Source: Phoma sp. XZ068
Taxonomy: Eukaryota > Ascomycota > Dothideomycetes > Pleosporales > Didymellaceae
Assembly: GCA_004835665.1 (NCBI GenBank)
Contig: RBKR01000004.1
Coordinates: forward strand, 1,922,001 to 1,986,000
DNA length: 64,000 nucleotides
Direction: 5' to 3'
Of the stretch, positions 12,120 through 23,438 are shown one piece after another; within the stretch, counting starts at the first letter, position 1; each line of letters begins with the position of its first letter. The translations under genes and the position numbers were made by a program. The notes beneath the pieces are model-generated. The model was not told the origin of the DNA. It made no database searches and saw only the letters and a list, made by a program, of their open reading frames with translations.

Positions 12120-12598
12120 TCTGGCTTTCAATTACGTCCCTTGACCCAATTGAAAAGTGGTTATAATCCTGAACCGAAGTCGCGAAGCTGCAGTTGCAAA
12201 TTCCTGCGTCCCAGGGCTCCCTTTTGCAGATAACATTTTGTTACCCTGGTCGGGTGCAGGCGGAACTAACAATGACGCATGTCGGCGTTCTCGGAGAGCC
12301 TCCGGCGTCGGTGGCGCCTCGGCATTAACGAGGACCCTCTTTGGGCACGTTGACTCTGCAGAACTTATACTAGCAATGAGGATAGGTTGCAGATGCTGCG
12401 GTGTTTGCTATATAGATGGAAATATTGACTTTGATGTATAACGGGTGCACTTGCAATTGCGGTTGGTAGCTGAAATCTACAATGCTTCATAATCATCTAG
12501 AAAATTCTCAAAAACTGCCACCCAACCGTGGTAGACATCTAAAATCGCTTGTAGGACTGAAGTCAACTACAACAAAAACTAAACATTGTCTCATCATT
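12120..12598. other. Intergenic spacer between NADH dehydrogenase and arginase
   Basis: The gap between two minus-strand genes transcribed in the same direction. It should contain the arginase 3' end and the dehydrogenase promoter. No gene or clear motif was seen. Confidence 0.5.
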
Positions 12599-13673
12599 TT
12601 ACAACAGGGTATCTCCAAGAGCGCAACGAATGATGGAGTTGCCAGCACGGATAGTATCGCTTGCCCCTACCTCATCCAGGCTGGGGTTGACCTCCACGAG
12701 ATCGAGCGCAATCAAAGACCCTGTCTCTGCGACGCACTCAGCGATGAAATCACCCTCACGCAGCGTCAGACCACCTCGGACAGCGGTACCGGTGCTGGGT
12801 GCCCACATGGGGTCGAGTGCATCGATGTCGAAAGAGAGATGAATGGGTGTGTCGCTGCCAATCCAGGCCAGGGCCATATCCATGACCTTGCCAATGCCGT
12901 GCCTACACACTGTTAGCGAGGTCGTTCGCGTATGTACAGTAAACGACCTACCTGTCAACGTCGTGCATCGAGAAAGCCTTGATGCCGTGTTCTCTCAGAA
13001 TCTTCTTCTCACCGCGGTCAATGTCACGGAGGCCAATGTAGACAAGCTTCTTGGTGCTGAGCATGTGCTCTGCCTTCAGCCATCCAAAGCAGTCTTCACG
13101 TGTCTCTGTGGCAAGACCTGTAAGGAACGCAACAGGCATTCCGTGGATGTTACCGCTGTCTGAGGTCTCGGGGGTGTTGATGTCAGCGTGGGCGTCGACC
13201 CAGATGACAGCGATTTCTCGCCCAAGCCTTTCGCGCATAGCCTTTGCTGTGCCAGAAACGGTACCCATGGCAATGGAGTGGTCACCGCCAAGGGTCAAAA
13301 CGAGCTTGCCGGTCTTTGCGTAGTTGTACACCTGGTCGCTGACTTCCTTTGTGACAGCGCTGACAAACTTTGGTCGCTTCATGCCACGGTAGTCTGGGTC
13401 ATCTGCTGGCAGCATCTCAGCGTAGTTGTGTACTTGTCCATCGAATGTGACTTTGAGGTCTAGATCTCCTTCCAGCTCCTTGATCAAGCCGGCTTCAATG
13501 AGGGCCATAGGCGCAGCGTCGACACCTGGCTTTGGCTGAATAACATATTAGACAACCAGTTCGAACGATTCTGATTCGCATCTTACCTGACCGCCGCTGA
13601 ACCCGACTGCAACAACGCCGACATCTTGGCGGTTGGGCAGGAACTTTGGCTGTATTGAGGGAGAGGCAGACAT
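12599..13673 (-). CDS. CAR1: Arginase
   Basis: Three exons on the minus strand: 13673-13587, 13535-12952 and 12902-12599, giving 324 residues, the usual arginase length. Manganese ligands lie in GGDHS (112-116), DAHADINTPETSDSGNIHG (143-161) and SFDIDALDP (247-255). The second intron falls inside DVDRHGIGKVM, and splicing rejoins this conserved block exactly. The enzyme hydrolyses arginine to ornithine and urea, the first step of arginine catabolism, in the cytosol. Two GATA-type sites on this strand (TGATAA at 13982-13987 and CGATAG at 13695-13700) would fit nitrogen control by an AreA-like factor, but single hexamers are weak evidence. No anomaly in the active site. Confidence 0.97.
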
Positions 13674-14600
13674 TCTGGACTTTGCGAACGTTAGCTATCG
13701 CGGTCACGTGCATACACCTCAACAAGGGATGGAACTGTTCGCAGCGGCTGCGCAAGGGAAGACGGCGCGATTTATTTGCAGGGCGCGCAGCTGTCGTCGC
13801 TGCTTCGCAAAGGATAACTTACCGGATGAGTGAAGGGAAGCTGGTGTTGTGGCAGGTGGGTAGTACGGGAAAGTGTATGTGGACACGCTGAATGCGGACT
13901 GTTGTACAGTTGAGGTGCAGAACTATGAAATCGAACACAGGAAGTTGTAGATGATGTCTGGAGAAGGCCAGCTGGCGGTATTTATCATTGTCGGACCAGC
14001 CGCGCTTCTTACGTTATTGACTTCACCGAATTTTCTCATCTCGAGTAGACCTTCACTTAGGAGCGATGCTTCGTGTATTTTAGTACTTAGGGGAAGAAGA
14101 GGACGCGCTTTATCTGGGAACCCCCACTAGGGATTTCAGGTCCGGCGCGATGTCGGAAAGGGCAGCTGCTTGAAAAAAGGGCGGTTTCAGTGAAGATAGC
14201 AGTGCTTCAGAATACTCATAGTGAAGAGTAACAACGAAATATCGCAGCAACACGTTGGAGTTGCATGTAAATGTTGTTGTTCCCCGCAACAATAGGCTGT
14301 TCCTTCCCCCAGCGCCCTGGAGCCATCGTTTTGTGATTGGCCGGTATGCGGACAACTGCGGCCAACCTTGCTATCGGTGCTCGGCCGCGCCAATCGCTTT
14401 CCATCGGTCTTGAGCCGCACCAGCCGAATATACGAAACCACGAGACCTCGTGCACCGGCTTGTAGGAATCCGTGGTGAGCAACACAACTGGCTGTAAGCT
14501 TCCAGATGTGAAGCTCCCGCAAACGTCCGTCTGCTGACCCGAATCCCGGAAAAGTCAGGGTCCGAAAAACCTGAAGCCTTTCTGGAGACTGTAGAAGAGC
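13674..14600. other. Divergent promoter region of arginase and DUF167 gene
   Basis: Frames here are short and overlap on both strands without domain content. It carries scattered GATA hexamers, including TTATCA at 13982-13987. No RNA gene or repeat was recognised. Confidence 0.5.
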
Positions 14601-14957
14601 ATGTCAGCCATTCGATATGTTGCTGGAAAGGCAGCAAAAGGTCGCATTGCAACAGGAACCATCCAACTTTTGTGTCACGTCAAACCAGGTGCCAGTGCAA
14701 ACCGAGAGGGCATCACCGCCGTAACGGATGAGATCATCGATGTCTGCGTCGCAGCTCAAGCAAGAGAAGGAGAAGCAAATACAGCAGTCAGAGAAGTCAT
14801 CGCGAAGACGCTGAGAGTCCCGAAATCAGATGTCGAGATTGCGAGAGGAATGAAGAGCCGCGAGAAGACTGTAGCGGTTCAAGTGGGACCAAACATCACG
14901 CCAGCTGAGGAATTGGAACGCATAAGAGCTTTGCTGTCGAGCAGTATAGCCCAATGA
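14601..14957 (+). CDS. DUF167 / YggU-family (UPF0235) protein
   Basis: A single exon of 118 residues. The core from about residue 20 matches the DUF167 fold: a strand with HVKPGAS, the loop and helix of VCVAAQAREGEANTAVREV, then LRVPKSDVEIARGMKSREK. Homologues occur from bacteria to man (C15orf40) and the molecular role is unknown. The length fits the eukaryotic versions. The basic N-terminus (IRYVAGKAAKGRI) might be a weak organelle signal, but that is a guess. It is transcribed away from arginase. Confidence 0.9.
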   Translation: MSAIRYVAGKAAKGRIATGTIQLLCHVKPGASANREGITAVTDEIIDVCVAAQAREGEANTAVREVIAKTLRVPKSDVEIARGMKSREKTVAVQVGPNITPAEELERIRALLSSSIAQ

Positions 14958-15080
14958 TCATTTGAACTTGTACGTCTACAGTACAACAAATTACCATCAT
15001 TTCGATTCACCAAATACATTAATCATTAAGTATTCCATAATTCGTCTCGAAAGACGTTTGCCTGGAAGTTTCCAAGGCAT

Positions 15081-15734
15081 TTAGTACTGCCATGCACCAG
15101 GCCCGTTAACCGCAGCTGTCCTGATATTAGCTTTCCGATGAGAATGAGGTTTGCACGATCCAAACTTACAGGTAAGAGCGCTGAAGCCAAGGCAGTCTGC
15201 ACCAGCCTTGAAACCTTGGACCTGGCCGAAGACCTGGTATCCAGTTCCGCCACCGGTAACAGGGCAAGCAACGAAGCCAGTCTCGAAGCTGAGGGTGCCA
15301 AGGTTGTTGCTGCCGGGAGCAGTCTTGCTGAACTGGTCTTCAATGGAGCCAGCAGGGACAAACGCGGAGTGGGCAGTGGTGTAGGCCAGGGTTCCATCAG
15401 GACCGACGTATACCTGCTGCCCGCCGGGCACAACGGTACCGAGAGAGAGTCTGCCGTCACCACCAGCGAACACAGTGTCGTTTCCGGGAGGGCATGAGCC
15501 GGCAGGGAGGTTGTCAGGGCAGTAGCTTGAAGGTGGGCCAGCACCAAGATAGAACTTGTTACCACGAGCGGTCAAAGGAAGGAGGTGGATGGGGGAAGCA
15601 CTGCGGGCCGCGATAACACCAAAGTAGCTGGGACCTTCTGGGGTAGGGGTCGGCTGAGGGGGAGCAGGAGCATAGCACTCTCCTCCAGCGAGAGCACCAG
15701 CGACGAGACCTGCGAGAACGAAAGCGTACTTCAT
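15081..15734 (-). CDS. phiA: PhiA-like secreted cell-wall protein
   Basis: Two exons on the minus strand, 15734-15170 and 15115-15081, give 199 residues. The start at 15734 opens a clear signal peptide (residues 1-18, MKYAFVLAGLVAGALAGG). The body has the PhiA/IgE-binding pattern: FGVIAARSASPIHLLP, YCPDNLPAGSCPPGNDT, VVPGGQQVYVGPDG, AHSAFVPAGS, and a closing DCLGFSAL followed by AWQY. The nearest AG acceptor (15121/15122) gives an immediate stop; the next AG five bases on keeps the frame and restores the family's AWQY end, so I chose it. The 54-nt intron is stop-free, so retention would add 18 residues. In Aspergillus PhiA is a wall protein needed for phialide and conidium development. TATAAA lies about 90 bases upstream. 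Confidence 0.9.
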   Translation of the reverse strand: MKYAFVLAGLVAGALAGGECYAPAPPQPTPTPEGPSYFGVIAARSASPIHLLPLTARGNKFYLGAGPPSSYCPDNLPAGSCPPGNDTVFAGGDGRLSLGTVVPGGQQVYVGPDGTLAYTTAHSAFVPAGSIEDQFSKTAPGSNNLGTLSFETGFVACPVTGGGTGYQVFGQVQGFKAGADCLGFSALTCKFGSCKPHSHRKANIRTAAVNGPGAWQY

Positions 15735-17202
15735 TTTGAGCGATGTAGCGACTGGGATAGATGTAGTGAAACAGCTGGTAATTCTTGGAATGAAGACTGC
15801 ATAAAGCGAGGCTGGCATGCACCTTTATACTAGAGAAGAGGGGTATTGCAATTCTGCCCTGCAGTATGCATCTCTTGACACCGTTACCCCACTGAGGCAT
15901 ATTCGAACCACGGCATCATCGTACGAGTAAAATTCGACCATTGTAGAGGACCTTGCACTAACGACAAGGAGTGTGTTGTTATTGGTACCCCAAAGCGTTG
16001 CATTGTGCCGTTCCACACAACACTAAATCACAGACACCATGTTGATCGCCTCGTGTTCACGATACCACAGGTCACAAGATCTTCGTTGTCTACCAATCGT
16101 TGTTCGTTGGCTCGGGAATTTAGCCCTAAGCGAGGAGGATCACTGTATACGTTTACGAACTTTCGATAAGTCGCTTCTTTGGGAAGCTCGCTGCGGGACG
16201 TCCGGCACTCTAGAGAGAAGCTAAACACAACCTAATCGCAACAAGTGGATTTCCCGTCACTGTGTTGATGTCACAAAGTCGTACTACGGGCTCCAACCAC
16301 TCAATTCCACTCCTGTGCTGTTGAGCGTGGAGCTTAAAGTGACGTTGAAGCTCGTACAGCCCCGCTTTGCAGCGCCGCAGCCGTGAACCCTAACTCCCTT
16401 TCCCCAGATCGGCCGCCCAAAAATAGTTCGGGCAGTACTCCGCTTCATGGTATCTGCGGGAGCTTCAGACAGCGCACTCTTTGTGCCAGTTAGCGCTCAC
16501 GGTCATTGACCTTTTCGCCATTGTCGCTCGTGCGAGCCACGGTACTTTGAGGGTGACGTTGCTCGTAACTAGTAAACACAGAGAGTGTACACTGCAACGG
16601 TGCAGTGGCGGTGGTCTGTGAAGAGGACATGGTGTGACGATGCTGATTTTCGTGTCCTTTTTGACGGTATCGTCATTCCTCATCGTTTGGTACGGCCCCA
16701 ATCGTCTGGCGATCGCCATCAGTACACTACCTGGAGTCCAAGTTTAGATTCTTATTTGGTGGCCATTGATACAATTCGACGGCTTCAGGTGCGACTTGGA
16801 CAAATGAACAATTGAATGCGCCCGTTCGAAGGTACAATGCAACAGATTATGGAATAAATCCGAGTGATTCCACACTTTTGCACAAAACTCGGTGCTTGTG
16901 AAAGCACGCTCGGCGCATAGGTGGGACCCACATCGTGTGAAGACTGGTTGCAGATCGGAACACTGCACTGAGGCGGCTGATCGGCTACCAGTCGCAGCAG
17001 GTGTGCACAATGGACCTTGGACATTTTCAGTGGGCACACTGGGATCATGTAACGTATGACGATATTTCCATTATCTGAAAGGGTTTCGTGTAGGTCGACT
17101 ATACAGAAAGATACGCGATACATATCGTACAATTACTATTGGTACACCGTTAATGCGGTACTTTCTGGGTCGTAGAGGTGACAAAGTTTGTTCCATGTCT
17201 TC
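15735..17202. other. Intergenic region between the PhiA-like gene and COQ9
   Basis: About 1.5 kb without a supportable gene. Its left part is the promoter of the PhiA-like gene and its right edge the 3' flank of COQ9. Minus-strand frames near 16744-17132 overlap each other in different phases and look random. Confidence 0.5.
15824..15829 (-). promoter_or_regulatory. TATA box of the PhiA-like gene
   Basis: TATAAA on the minus strand, about 90 bases before the ATG at 15734. The position suits a highly expressed, regulated gene. Confidence 0.5.
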
Positions 17203-18018
17203 TCATATCCTCATGCCCTTGCTCCTTAAAACATTTATCGTACTATGCCCTGTGTAGTTGACCCATTCACCCAGCTTTCCCATAAACCCTCCAACTGTCT
17301 GCAAGTCCTGTAACCTATTGTCTAGGAATTGCTCTGTCTCTACAAAATTCTTCGACGTGTCCTGCGTCATGAAGACTTCGGTAGCAGAGTAGATGGTGGA
17401 CAGGGTTGCGCGCTTGGTGTACCAGCTGGTGTCGACACTCTGGTCGCCGGCAAGGAACCAAATTTCATCCGCGAGGGCGGCGAGTTCGTGAAGTGAAGGC
17501 GGGATGTAGGATGGTTGTGCCATTACAGCAAGCGCCTAGGTTTGTCAGGACTAGCTTGCAGTCAAAGGTGTTGAGATGCGCACCTCTTGCCACCGATGCA
17601 AGACTGGCTCATTCGCTCGTAGCCGTGCCAAAGTCAATGACCTGACTTTACTCCCTACACCTGGCTTCTTGACATCTTTTCCCTCGGGGAATTGCACAGA
17701 GTCCTTCAGTGCAAGTCGTTGTGTGATGAGATGGTAGTTGATCAGATCGAAAGCGCCTCTAGGGAAGAGATTCGTTGAGGCGTCTAGATACCCCGCATCC
17801 CTTGCGCCAAGCTTCAGCGCGTCAATTGTAAAGCCATGGTTTGGTACGTGTGCGTATGCCGACGATAAGATCTTGGCCTCAGCCGGAGGGAAGGGAGGTG
17901 GTTGCGCATAGTCGTAGGAGTGGTATGCGCATCTTTGTCTGATGGCAGGTATTGTGCGAGATTTGCCGGCCCGGAGTGTACCGAGGACTGTGCTGGGTAA
18001 TCGTGTTGTTGCAGGCAT
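17203..18018 (-). CDS. COQ9: COQ9, ubiquinone biosynthesis protein
   Basis: Two exons on the minus strand, 18018-17584 and 17535-17203, give 255 residues; the 48-nt intron is in phase 0 between QE and ALAVMAQ. The first ~30 residues are Arg/Thr/Ser-rich, a mitochondrial presequence. The core then reads AEAKILSSAYAHVPNHGFT, ALKLGARDAGYLDAS and ADEIWFLAGDQSVDTSWYTKR, all characteristic of COQ9. COQ9 binds lipid and supports the COQ7 hydroxylase step of coenzyme Q synthesis at the inner mitochondrial membrane. It shares a 525-base divergent promoter with CMR1. Product identity is secure. Confidence 0.95.
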
Positions 18019-18251
18019 TGTGGTTGTGGATGAAGTTCAGATCTACACCAGCTTCGAGGTGGAATGATGATCTAACTTCCGAACATCTTTGCCAAGCCTA
18101 TGGTTCATCGGAAGCTGGAGACGTCACACTGTTAAACATGGTGGAAATCTTTGTAAGCGACGCCAGATTTATGTCTCAGATGTGAACGTTGTAGAGGAAC
18201 GATCTCTAGCCCCGAATATAATAATTATATTTCCAAATAGATTGAAGTGCC

Positions 18252-18284
18252 CACGTGACCGACGCGTCGACGCGATTAACGCGT
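18252..18284. promoter_or_regulatory. MCB-type (ACGCGT) cluster with CACGTG in the COQ9/CMR1 promoter
   Basis: Within 33 bases lie CACGTG (18252-18257), ACGCGT (18262-18267), ACGCGA (18270-18275) and ACGCGT (18279-18284). ACGCGT is the MluI cell-cycle box bound by the MBF factor of fungi; CACGTG is an E-box. The cluster is about 260 bases before CMR1 and about 235 before COQ9. The motifs are seen; their use is inferred. Confidence 0.5.
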
Positions 18285-18543
18285 GACGCCACCACTTTAA
18301 CTTTGAGCTCCCGTCTCGACAGCGCAGGCTCCCAGTTCTCCTAGCCATTGGGTGCCTGATTGGAGCTCGAAACTGTAACTATCTTTGTTCATATATTCTC
18401 TCCATCTGTTTTACGTGCTTTACTTGAATCGCTTCAATTTACATATTCCACCAGCATTGACGCGCCTTCTGTAATTTTGCGCCCATCTAATCGCATTGAG
18501 GACCGCCAGCCTTCACGATTTGCTAGACCAACACTACATCAAG

Positions 18544-20171
18544 ATGGCGAAAGCAAAGAAAGCAGAAGTCAGCGAATATGAGCGCAAGAGGCAGGAGAAC
18601 ATTGCGAAAACGCAGGCGCTACTGCGCAACCTCGAGATGGAAGCTGCGGAAGCCGGCTTAGGACCCACGTCGAAAGCAGCATCGTCCGCAAAACCGAAGT
18701 CGAAGAAAGCCGCGCCAGCGAAGAAAGTCAAGGTCGAGGATGTGACGCCGCGACGAACATCCTCGCGTCTCAAAGGCATCGAGGCTGACAGCGAGAAAGC
18801 AAAGCGCAAGGCGGAGGACGAGTACGTTGCAATCAAGGAGGCTGATCGCGCAAAGAGACAGCGTATCAGCGATAACTTCAACTTTGGCGATATCACTGTT
18901 GTGGGCAAGTCATGGGATCAGAGTGGGAACTTCCTGCGCATAGTTGGACCCGCCAACCCGTACGAGCGCACCTTCGACTTCGACGACGCAAACGACATAA
19001 CAGATAAAGATGTGAAAGCGCTGCGGGAGAGGATGAGTGGTCTTCAGCTATGGGAGGATTTCGAGCCAAACGAGATCAAGATCACACCAGAGCGCGTCTA
19101 CGCCATGGGTTTGCACCCTACCGAAGAGAAGCCTCTCGTCTTCGCTGGTGACAAGTTGGGAAATCTTGGAATCTGCGATGCCTCTCAAAAAGCGGCAGAA
19201 GTCAAAGAAGAAGACGACGAAGACGCCGACACAGAAGGGCCCACCATCACAACCCTCAAGCCGCACACACGTACAATACACACCTTCCAATTCAGCCCGC
19301 ACGATTCTAATGCCCTCTACTCCGCCTCATACGACTCATCGATACGGAAACTCGACCTTGCGAAAGGTGTCGCTGTCGAAGTGTACGGGCCTCAGGATCC
19401 CAATGAAGACCAGCCGCTTTCCGGGCTCGAGATCTCCAAAGACGACGCCAACATGTTGTACTTCTCGACCCTGGACGGCCGCTTTGGCATGTACGATATG
19501 CGTACCGAAGTCATGGACGCCCAAATCTTTCAGCTTTCAGAAAAGAAGATCGGCGGCTTTAGTCTGCACCCGCAGCACCCACACCTAGTGGCCACCGCGA
19601 GTCTAGACCGGACACTGAAGCTCTGGGACCTACGCAAGATAACCGGATCAGGTGATGAGCGAGGCCCGTCGCTCGTGGGTGAGCATGAGAGTAGATTGAG
19701 TGTGTCGCATGCGGCGTGGAATTCTGTCGGTCAGGTTGCGACGGCGAGTTATGATGACACCGTCAAGATCTACGATTTCGGGAACTGCGCAGACTGGAAG
19801 CCTGGGCATGAATTGACGGAGCAAGAAATGAAGCCCAAGGTCATTGTACCACATAACAACCAAACTGGCCGATGGGTAACGATGTACGTTCTCCTGATAT
19901 CTTTCTGAGCGGGGGTTTTTTTTTGGGAAGCTGCAGCTAACATTGAAGCAGATTACGTGCCCAGTGGCAGCAATTCCCCCAGGACAACATACAGCGTTTC
20001 TGCATTGGCAACATGAATCGCTTTGTCGATATCTATACGGGCAAGGGTCAGCAGCTCGCGCAGCTGGGTGGAGAAGGCATCACTGCTGTGCCTTCGGTGG
20101 CCAAGTTCCATCCTACGTTGGATTGGGTCGCCGCTGGAACTGCATCTGGCAAGCTTTGCTTGTGGATGTAG
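18544..20171 (+). CDS. CMR1: CMR1/WDR76-family WD40 protein (DNA damage-binding)
   Basis: Exons 18544-19883 and 19952-20171 give 519 residues, matching yeast Cmr1 (about 520). I start at AAGATGGCG (18544) because translation then opens with the conserved MAKAKKAEVSEYE. The N-terminus is a basic coiled-coil-like and Lys-rich region with TPRRTSSRLKG, typical of this family, followed by FGDITVVGKSWDQ and a seven-bladed WD40 propeller (for example SLDRTLKLWDLRK and SYDDTVKIYDF). The second exon completes the last blade and ends GKLCLWM. Cmr1 binds DNA and gathers in nuclear foci under replication stress and proteasome inhibition. The MCB boxes upstream fit S-phase expression. Confidence 0.95.
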
Positions 20172-21470
20172 AGATTGGGTTTCGTGTAGTGTTACATACC
20201 ATAGAGCTGTTAGCACTAGCGAATCTGGACGTGGACTACTTAATCTTCAAAACACCACTTGCGACAGAACAGGCCTCGAAATGTATTCAGTCCACTCACA
20301 CATGCATAACTACAGAGAAGTACTTGATCAACGTCACTGACACTCCAAATAGATGCGTCACGTGGTTCCACAAATTATAACCGAGATTCTCCGCTGTTCT
20401 CTTCCATCGACCTCTCTCAGTCCTACAACAACAATCATGGCACTCGGGCCACACCACATTCTGCAACCTTGCTGTTCAAGCTCTCACTGTGGTCTTGTTT
20501 AAAGCTTGGAAACATCCACGCGCCTGAGTTGACAAGCAGCGCCTGAGCGCGTCGCTCACTGGGCAACGTAATAGTATCACTTGATTCTTCCACATCTCCG
20601 AAACATCAACCCTACTTGCAACTCACCATAGCACAAGCCCGCCATGTTGCATTCACTGTGCTCATCCGACTAATATCACCAGCCTCACAATGCTTCAGTC
20701 TGCTGACAACAAGCTCGGCGCCCAGTGCTGCATAGACATTAAGGCATTAATGCTCACAGTATCACAAGATACCTAGCTCACACCCATTAGAGACGAAAGT
20801 ATAGCCAGTGGACGTGGAGAAACGACTTCGACAGGGCATGAGACATGCCTGCGGCGTTGGCTCCATTCGACCGAGTTGAGACTTTCGAAGTCTCCTCTGA
20901 GTCTCGTTGTTTGGTAATTGCTTCTGCGCACGCTCACCTGTCCATGATTTTCCTTTTCAAAGCCTTCACGTTCGTCATCGCTTCCATAAAGAGTCTCTGT
21001 TTCTCAAGTCCATCAACTGATAGTCTCCACAATATCCTTTCCAAATCTTGTATGTTGACTTTTTACTTCCCTCATACACGGCCGTGCCATTTTTCGCATC
21101 GCTATGGTAACACCACCTGCACGAGGCGCGTGGTGCTAAAACCTGGGGTCGGCGCGAACCGAACGAAAATGGTGTCTCGATGCAGGCGTTGATTGGCTGC
21201 GTGTTCGAAATGACCTCAACGCCACCATCATTCATTTAAAACTGGCGCTGTCGATCCCGCAACCGGTTTGCACTCCCATCGCATGTGTGACATCAGCTGC
21301 ACTTTACGGAGCTAGCATTTGCAAGTTGGAGATTGAGAAGCGTCCGGCAATCGATATAAAATGACTGCTGTGAAGGAACGTTGTTTGTTGGCTCAGTCCT
21401 TGATTTTTGTTTTATCGTACATTGCACATACTAGCATCGCACTGCTGCATAGCCATACTTCTGTTGCATC
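20172..21470. other. Intergenic region upstream of the GH64 gene
   Basis: About 1.3 kb without a supported gene. It contains the CMR1 3' flank and the GH64 promoter. Confidence 0.5.
21355..21360 (+). promoter_or_regulatory. TATA box of the GH64 gene
   Basis: TATAAA about 115 bases before the ATG at 21471, a normal spacing when the leader is about 80 bases. Confidence 0.45.
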
Positions 21471-22739
21471 ATGAAGTCTTTTAGGAGAGTGCTCAGCAAG
21501 CTCAGGGGAAAGTCAAGCAAGAAGACGCCCACTCCACCCTCCACCAAGTTAACAAAAGCCCCTGCGGCTCCAGCTCCTGCAGAACGTGAGCAGCAACAAG
21601 TTATAGCAGCAAACACCCCCGGTACACTTCAGCTTGCTCTGCAGAACCGCACCAACTCGAGCAATGTGTTCGCATACATCACCGGCCTATCCATCAACGA
21701 TGGAAACAGGCCCATCTTCATCCAGGCCGACGGCAGGACCGTCTACCACCCTCCTTCGCCTGCCCAACCATTAGCCAGTGTTGGGGCAGACGTAGCAATC
21801 CCACTCGGAGCACCAGGCAACACCGTCACCGCAACAATCCCCAAGATTGCTGGCGGACGAATCTGGTTCGTCGTCGACGCCCGCCTAACATTCTTCGTCA
21901 ACCCCGGCCCCAACATCGTCAACCCAAGCGTCAACAACCCCTCCGACCCAAACTACAACCTAAACTGGACCTTTGCAGAATTCACCTACAACGACCAGCA
22001 ACTCTTCGCCAACATCTCCTACGTCGACTTCATCAGCATCCCCGTCGCGCTGACCCTAACCACCGCCAACAGCGGCACCCTCAGCGTCCCCGGCATGGGC
22101 CCAGACGGCTTCCAACGCGTCGTCTCCGAAATGCGCGCCCAAACCGCCCGCGACGGCAAACCCTGGGACAAACTCATTCACAGCTACAACGGCACCGCGC
22201 TGCGCGTCCTCAACCCAACGAACCTCCTCGCGCAAAACGGAAACGCATGGAGTAACTACTGGGACGCCTACGTATCCGCAGTATGGAACAAATACCGCAA
22301 CGAAGACATAACCATCAACACGCAAGCCGCGGCCGGAAACCTAACGGGGAGAGTCGTAAACAACGTCCTGCAACTCGGCGCCGCAGGTTCGTTCTCCGCA
22401 CCCTCCTCCGCAGATATATTCTCCTGCTCCACCGGCCCCTTTCAAACAGGCCAGTCTCTCGCACGGGATGGCGTGATTCCCCGGCTTGCGGCGGCGTTTA
22501 ATCGATCCCAGTTGCTTAATACGCCCGGGAATCAGTTCCCGAATGGTGGCAATCCGAGTAGTTACTATAAGGATAGTACGACGAATCATTATAGTCGGGC
22601 GGTGCATGCGGTGCAGAGGGATGGGAGGGGGTATGCGTTTCCGTATGATGATGTTGTGCCGGATGGGGGCCAGGATGTTGCGGGGACGTTGCATGCGGGG
22701 GATCCGGTGGTGTTTACGCTTGCTGTGGGTGGGAATTAG
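21471..22739 (+). CDS. Glycoside hydrolase family 64 (beta-1,3-glucanase-like) protein
   Basis: A single exon of 422 residues. From about residue 50 it follows the GH64 thaumatin-like pattern: LQLALQNRTNSSNVFAYITG, ADGRTVYHPP, GGRIWFVVDARLTFFVNPG, NLNWTFAEFTYND, YVDFISIPVALTL, then a long domain ending HYSRAVHAV...YAFPYDDV...DPVVFTLAVGG. GH64 enzymes cut beta-1,3-glucan to oligosaccharides; several fungal members are intracellular or anchored. The N-terminus is strongly basic and lacks a hydrophobic core (MKSFRRVLSKLRGKSSKK), so there is no classical signal peptide. Codon use shifts near 22480, from C-ending to more G- and T-ending codons, without a break in frame. The exact specificity is inferred. 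Confidence 0.92.
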   Translation: MKSFRRVLSKLRGKSSKKTPTPPSTKLTKAPAAPAPAEREQQQVIAANTPGTLQLALQNRTNSSNVFAYITGLSINDGNRPIFIQADGRTVYHPPSPAQPLASVGADVAIPLGAPGNTVTATIPKIAGGRIWFVVDARLTFFVNPGPNIVNPSVNNPSDPNYNLNWTFAEFTYNDQQLFANISYVDFISIPVALTLTTANSGTLSVPGMGPDGFQRVVSEMRAQTARDGKPWDKLIHSYNGTALRVLNPTNLLAQNGNAWSNYWDAYVSAVWNKYRNEDITINTQAAAGNLTGRVVNNVLQLGAAGSFSAPSSADIFSCSTGPFQTGQSLARDGVIPRLAAAFNRSQLLNTPGNQFPNGGNPSSYYKDSTTNHYSRAVHAVQRDGRGYAFPYDDVVPDGGQDVAGTLHAGDPVVFTLAVGGN

Positions 22740-23438
22740 GGATGGGTGGGTGGGAATAAGATGAGGGGAGGGGGGTGGGTAGGTAGGACCAAGGTCTGGA
22801 AGTAGATGGATAGATGGAAGTGTATACCCCTTGAGCGTTGGAAAGCATGGTAGGGCAGATTGTAAAGGCGAGTTTATAGCATACATATATAACACTTTCA
22901 ATTATTGCAACGAGCAAGAGTGGACGTTGACGTTTACTGTATGGTTCACTGATGGGATGATATTCCACAACGTTGCACAGAAGGGAGAAATAAATAAGGA
23001 TGTGGATGTGGATGTCGTTGTACGAGCGTCGTATGTCAGAGTCCATACGCAACTGACCATTCCCAGACACCACAACACAGCAAGACACATCACCAGTGCA
23101 TGACAAGACAATACATATAAATAGATAAAATTCATTCAAGTAACATTCTTAAAATCAAAATAGCTGAAGCAAGACGTGTAATCATTTGCGATTCCATTTC
23201 GATTCGATTCGAGCCGAATCCATTTCACTTCATCTTCCTTTCGACTTCGACGCCGCGAAGCAGTAACGGTACTGCGTACATGCAGACAAAAGCATACATA
23301 TCCAGGCCAAGCAAACCAGGCCAAGCAAGCAAAACGCCGCCCAAAGCTACCACCCGGCAGCATGCTCAACAATAATACACATAGAACAAATCGCCTCGCC
23401 ATCACTCCACACCCAGCCATCCAGCCAAGCGACCAGAT
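22740..23438. other. Convergent 3' flanks of GH64 and MPE1
   Basis: The region between two convergent stops. It is low in complexity, with G-rich runs and AT-rich patches around 22980-23150, as expected for 3' untranslated sequence. No gene is supported. Confidence 0.5.
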
